From Alphaproteobacteria bacterium UBA2784 (GTDB taxonomy: Bacteria; Pseudomonadota; Alphaproteobacteria; Micropepsales; Micropepsaceae), in assembly GCA_002352285.1 (NCBI GenBank), contig DEIC01000108.1, positions 10,793 to 41,961 of the forward strand: a DNA stretch of 31,169 nt. Reading direction: 5' to 3'. Position 1 is the stretch's first letter. Each line of letters opens with the position of its first letter. The translations under genes were made by a program, and so were the position numbers. Below are positions 31,130 to 31,169 of this stretch, one piece after another. The notes under the pieces are model-generated. The model was given only the letters and a program-made list of their open reading frames with translations, had not been told where the DNA came from and searched no databases.

Positions 31130-31169
31130 GATATCGAACAAGCCTTGTGAATCGGCAGTGCCGCCCGCG

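Noticed and set aside
31138..31148. ACAAG-C-CTTGT palindrome upstream of the helicase start
   Set aside because: Only five-base arms and no second copy; expected by chance at this length.
29666..31150. Long open frame of 494 codons on the plus strand opposite the DEAD-box helicase
   Set aside because: It is the antisense shadow of a GC-rich gene; the minus strand carries every helicase motif and a terminator, and the plus frame shows no domain or signal.

Overview
This window is high-GC, densely coded chromosomal DNA from what looks like an alphaproteobacterium. The evidence is the zinc-free type of ribosomal protein L36, the DUF1244 and DUF1036 proteins, a glcDEF glycolate oxidase operon, an ECF sigma/periplasmic sensor operon of the alphaproteobacterial style, and two copies of a hairpin-rich intergenic repeat rich in CCTCC/GGGGG. 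I cannot name a genus; a relative of Caulobacterales/Hyphomonadaceae would fit, but that is a guess. No tRNA, rRNA, CRISPR, transposase, integrase or phage gene is visible.

Layout. 1-3002: tail of one protein, a phytoene-dehydrogenase-like FAD oxidoreductase and a GcvT-like folate-binding protein, all overlapping. 3003-4946: repeat copy A, then a tightly coupled ECF sigma factor / single-pass membrane protein / CpxP- or CnrX-like sensor operon. 5017-7960: MFS exporter convergent with an MltB-type lytic transglycosylase and a small membrane protein. 8273-9621: rpmJ (only 41 aa), a four-helix membrane protein and a TesB-like thioesterase. 9715-13686: glcD-glcE-glcF. 13729-15458: saccharopine-dehydrogenase-like reductase and a TPR protein, then repeat copy B. 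15630-18762 (minus): glycerate 2-kinase, DUF1036 protein, pyruvate kinase. 18815-20500: N-formylglutamate amidohydrolase, DUF1244 protein, methyltransferase. 20506-22771 (minus): TrkH and an O-methyltransferase-like protein, divergent from a TetR regulator and overlapping sulfotransferase-like gene (22887-24226), with two palindromic operators between. 24339-26084: EF-hand lipoprotein and a CoxE-like VWA protein. 26189-29650 (minus): four consecutive genes for secreted, cysteine-patterned proteins of no family I recognise. 29789-31129 (minus): DEAD-box RNA helicase ending in a clear intrinsic terminator.

How genes work together. GlcDEF makes glyoxylate from glycolate; glycerate 2-kinase and pyruvate kinase, encoded 5 kb away, could carry glycerate made from glyoxylate through 2-phosphoglycerate and PEP to pyruvate, so the middle of the window looks like a C2/C3 hydroxyacid catabolism neighbourhood.

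The most novel-looking locus is 26189-29650. Two 373-residue proteins each carry an N-domain and a C-domain; the two genes upstream in the same transcription unit encode, separately, one C-domain protein and one N-domain protein. Cysteine spacing is almost identical between fused and split versions (24-77-21 in the N-domain), and both domain types open with the same SG..CP...C.Y signature, so six copies of one building block may sit in one operon. The locus is visibly less GC-rich than its flanks. A second interesting signal is the pair of intergenic repeats, whose stems differ in sequence yet remain paired around a constant AAGC loop.
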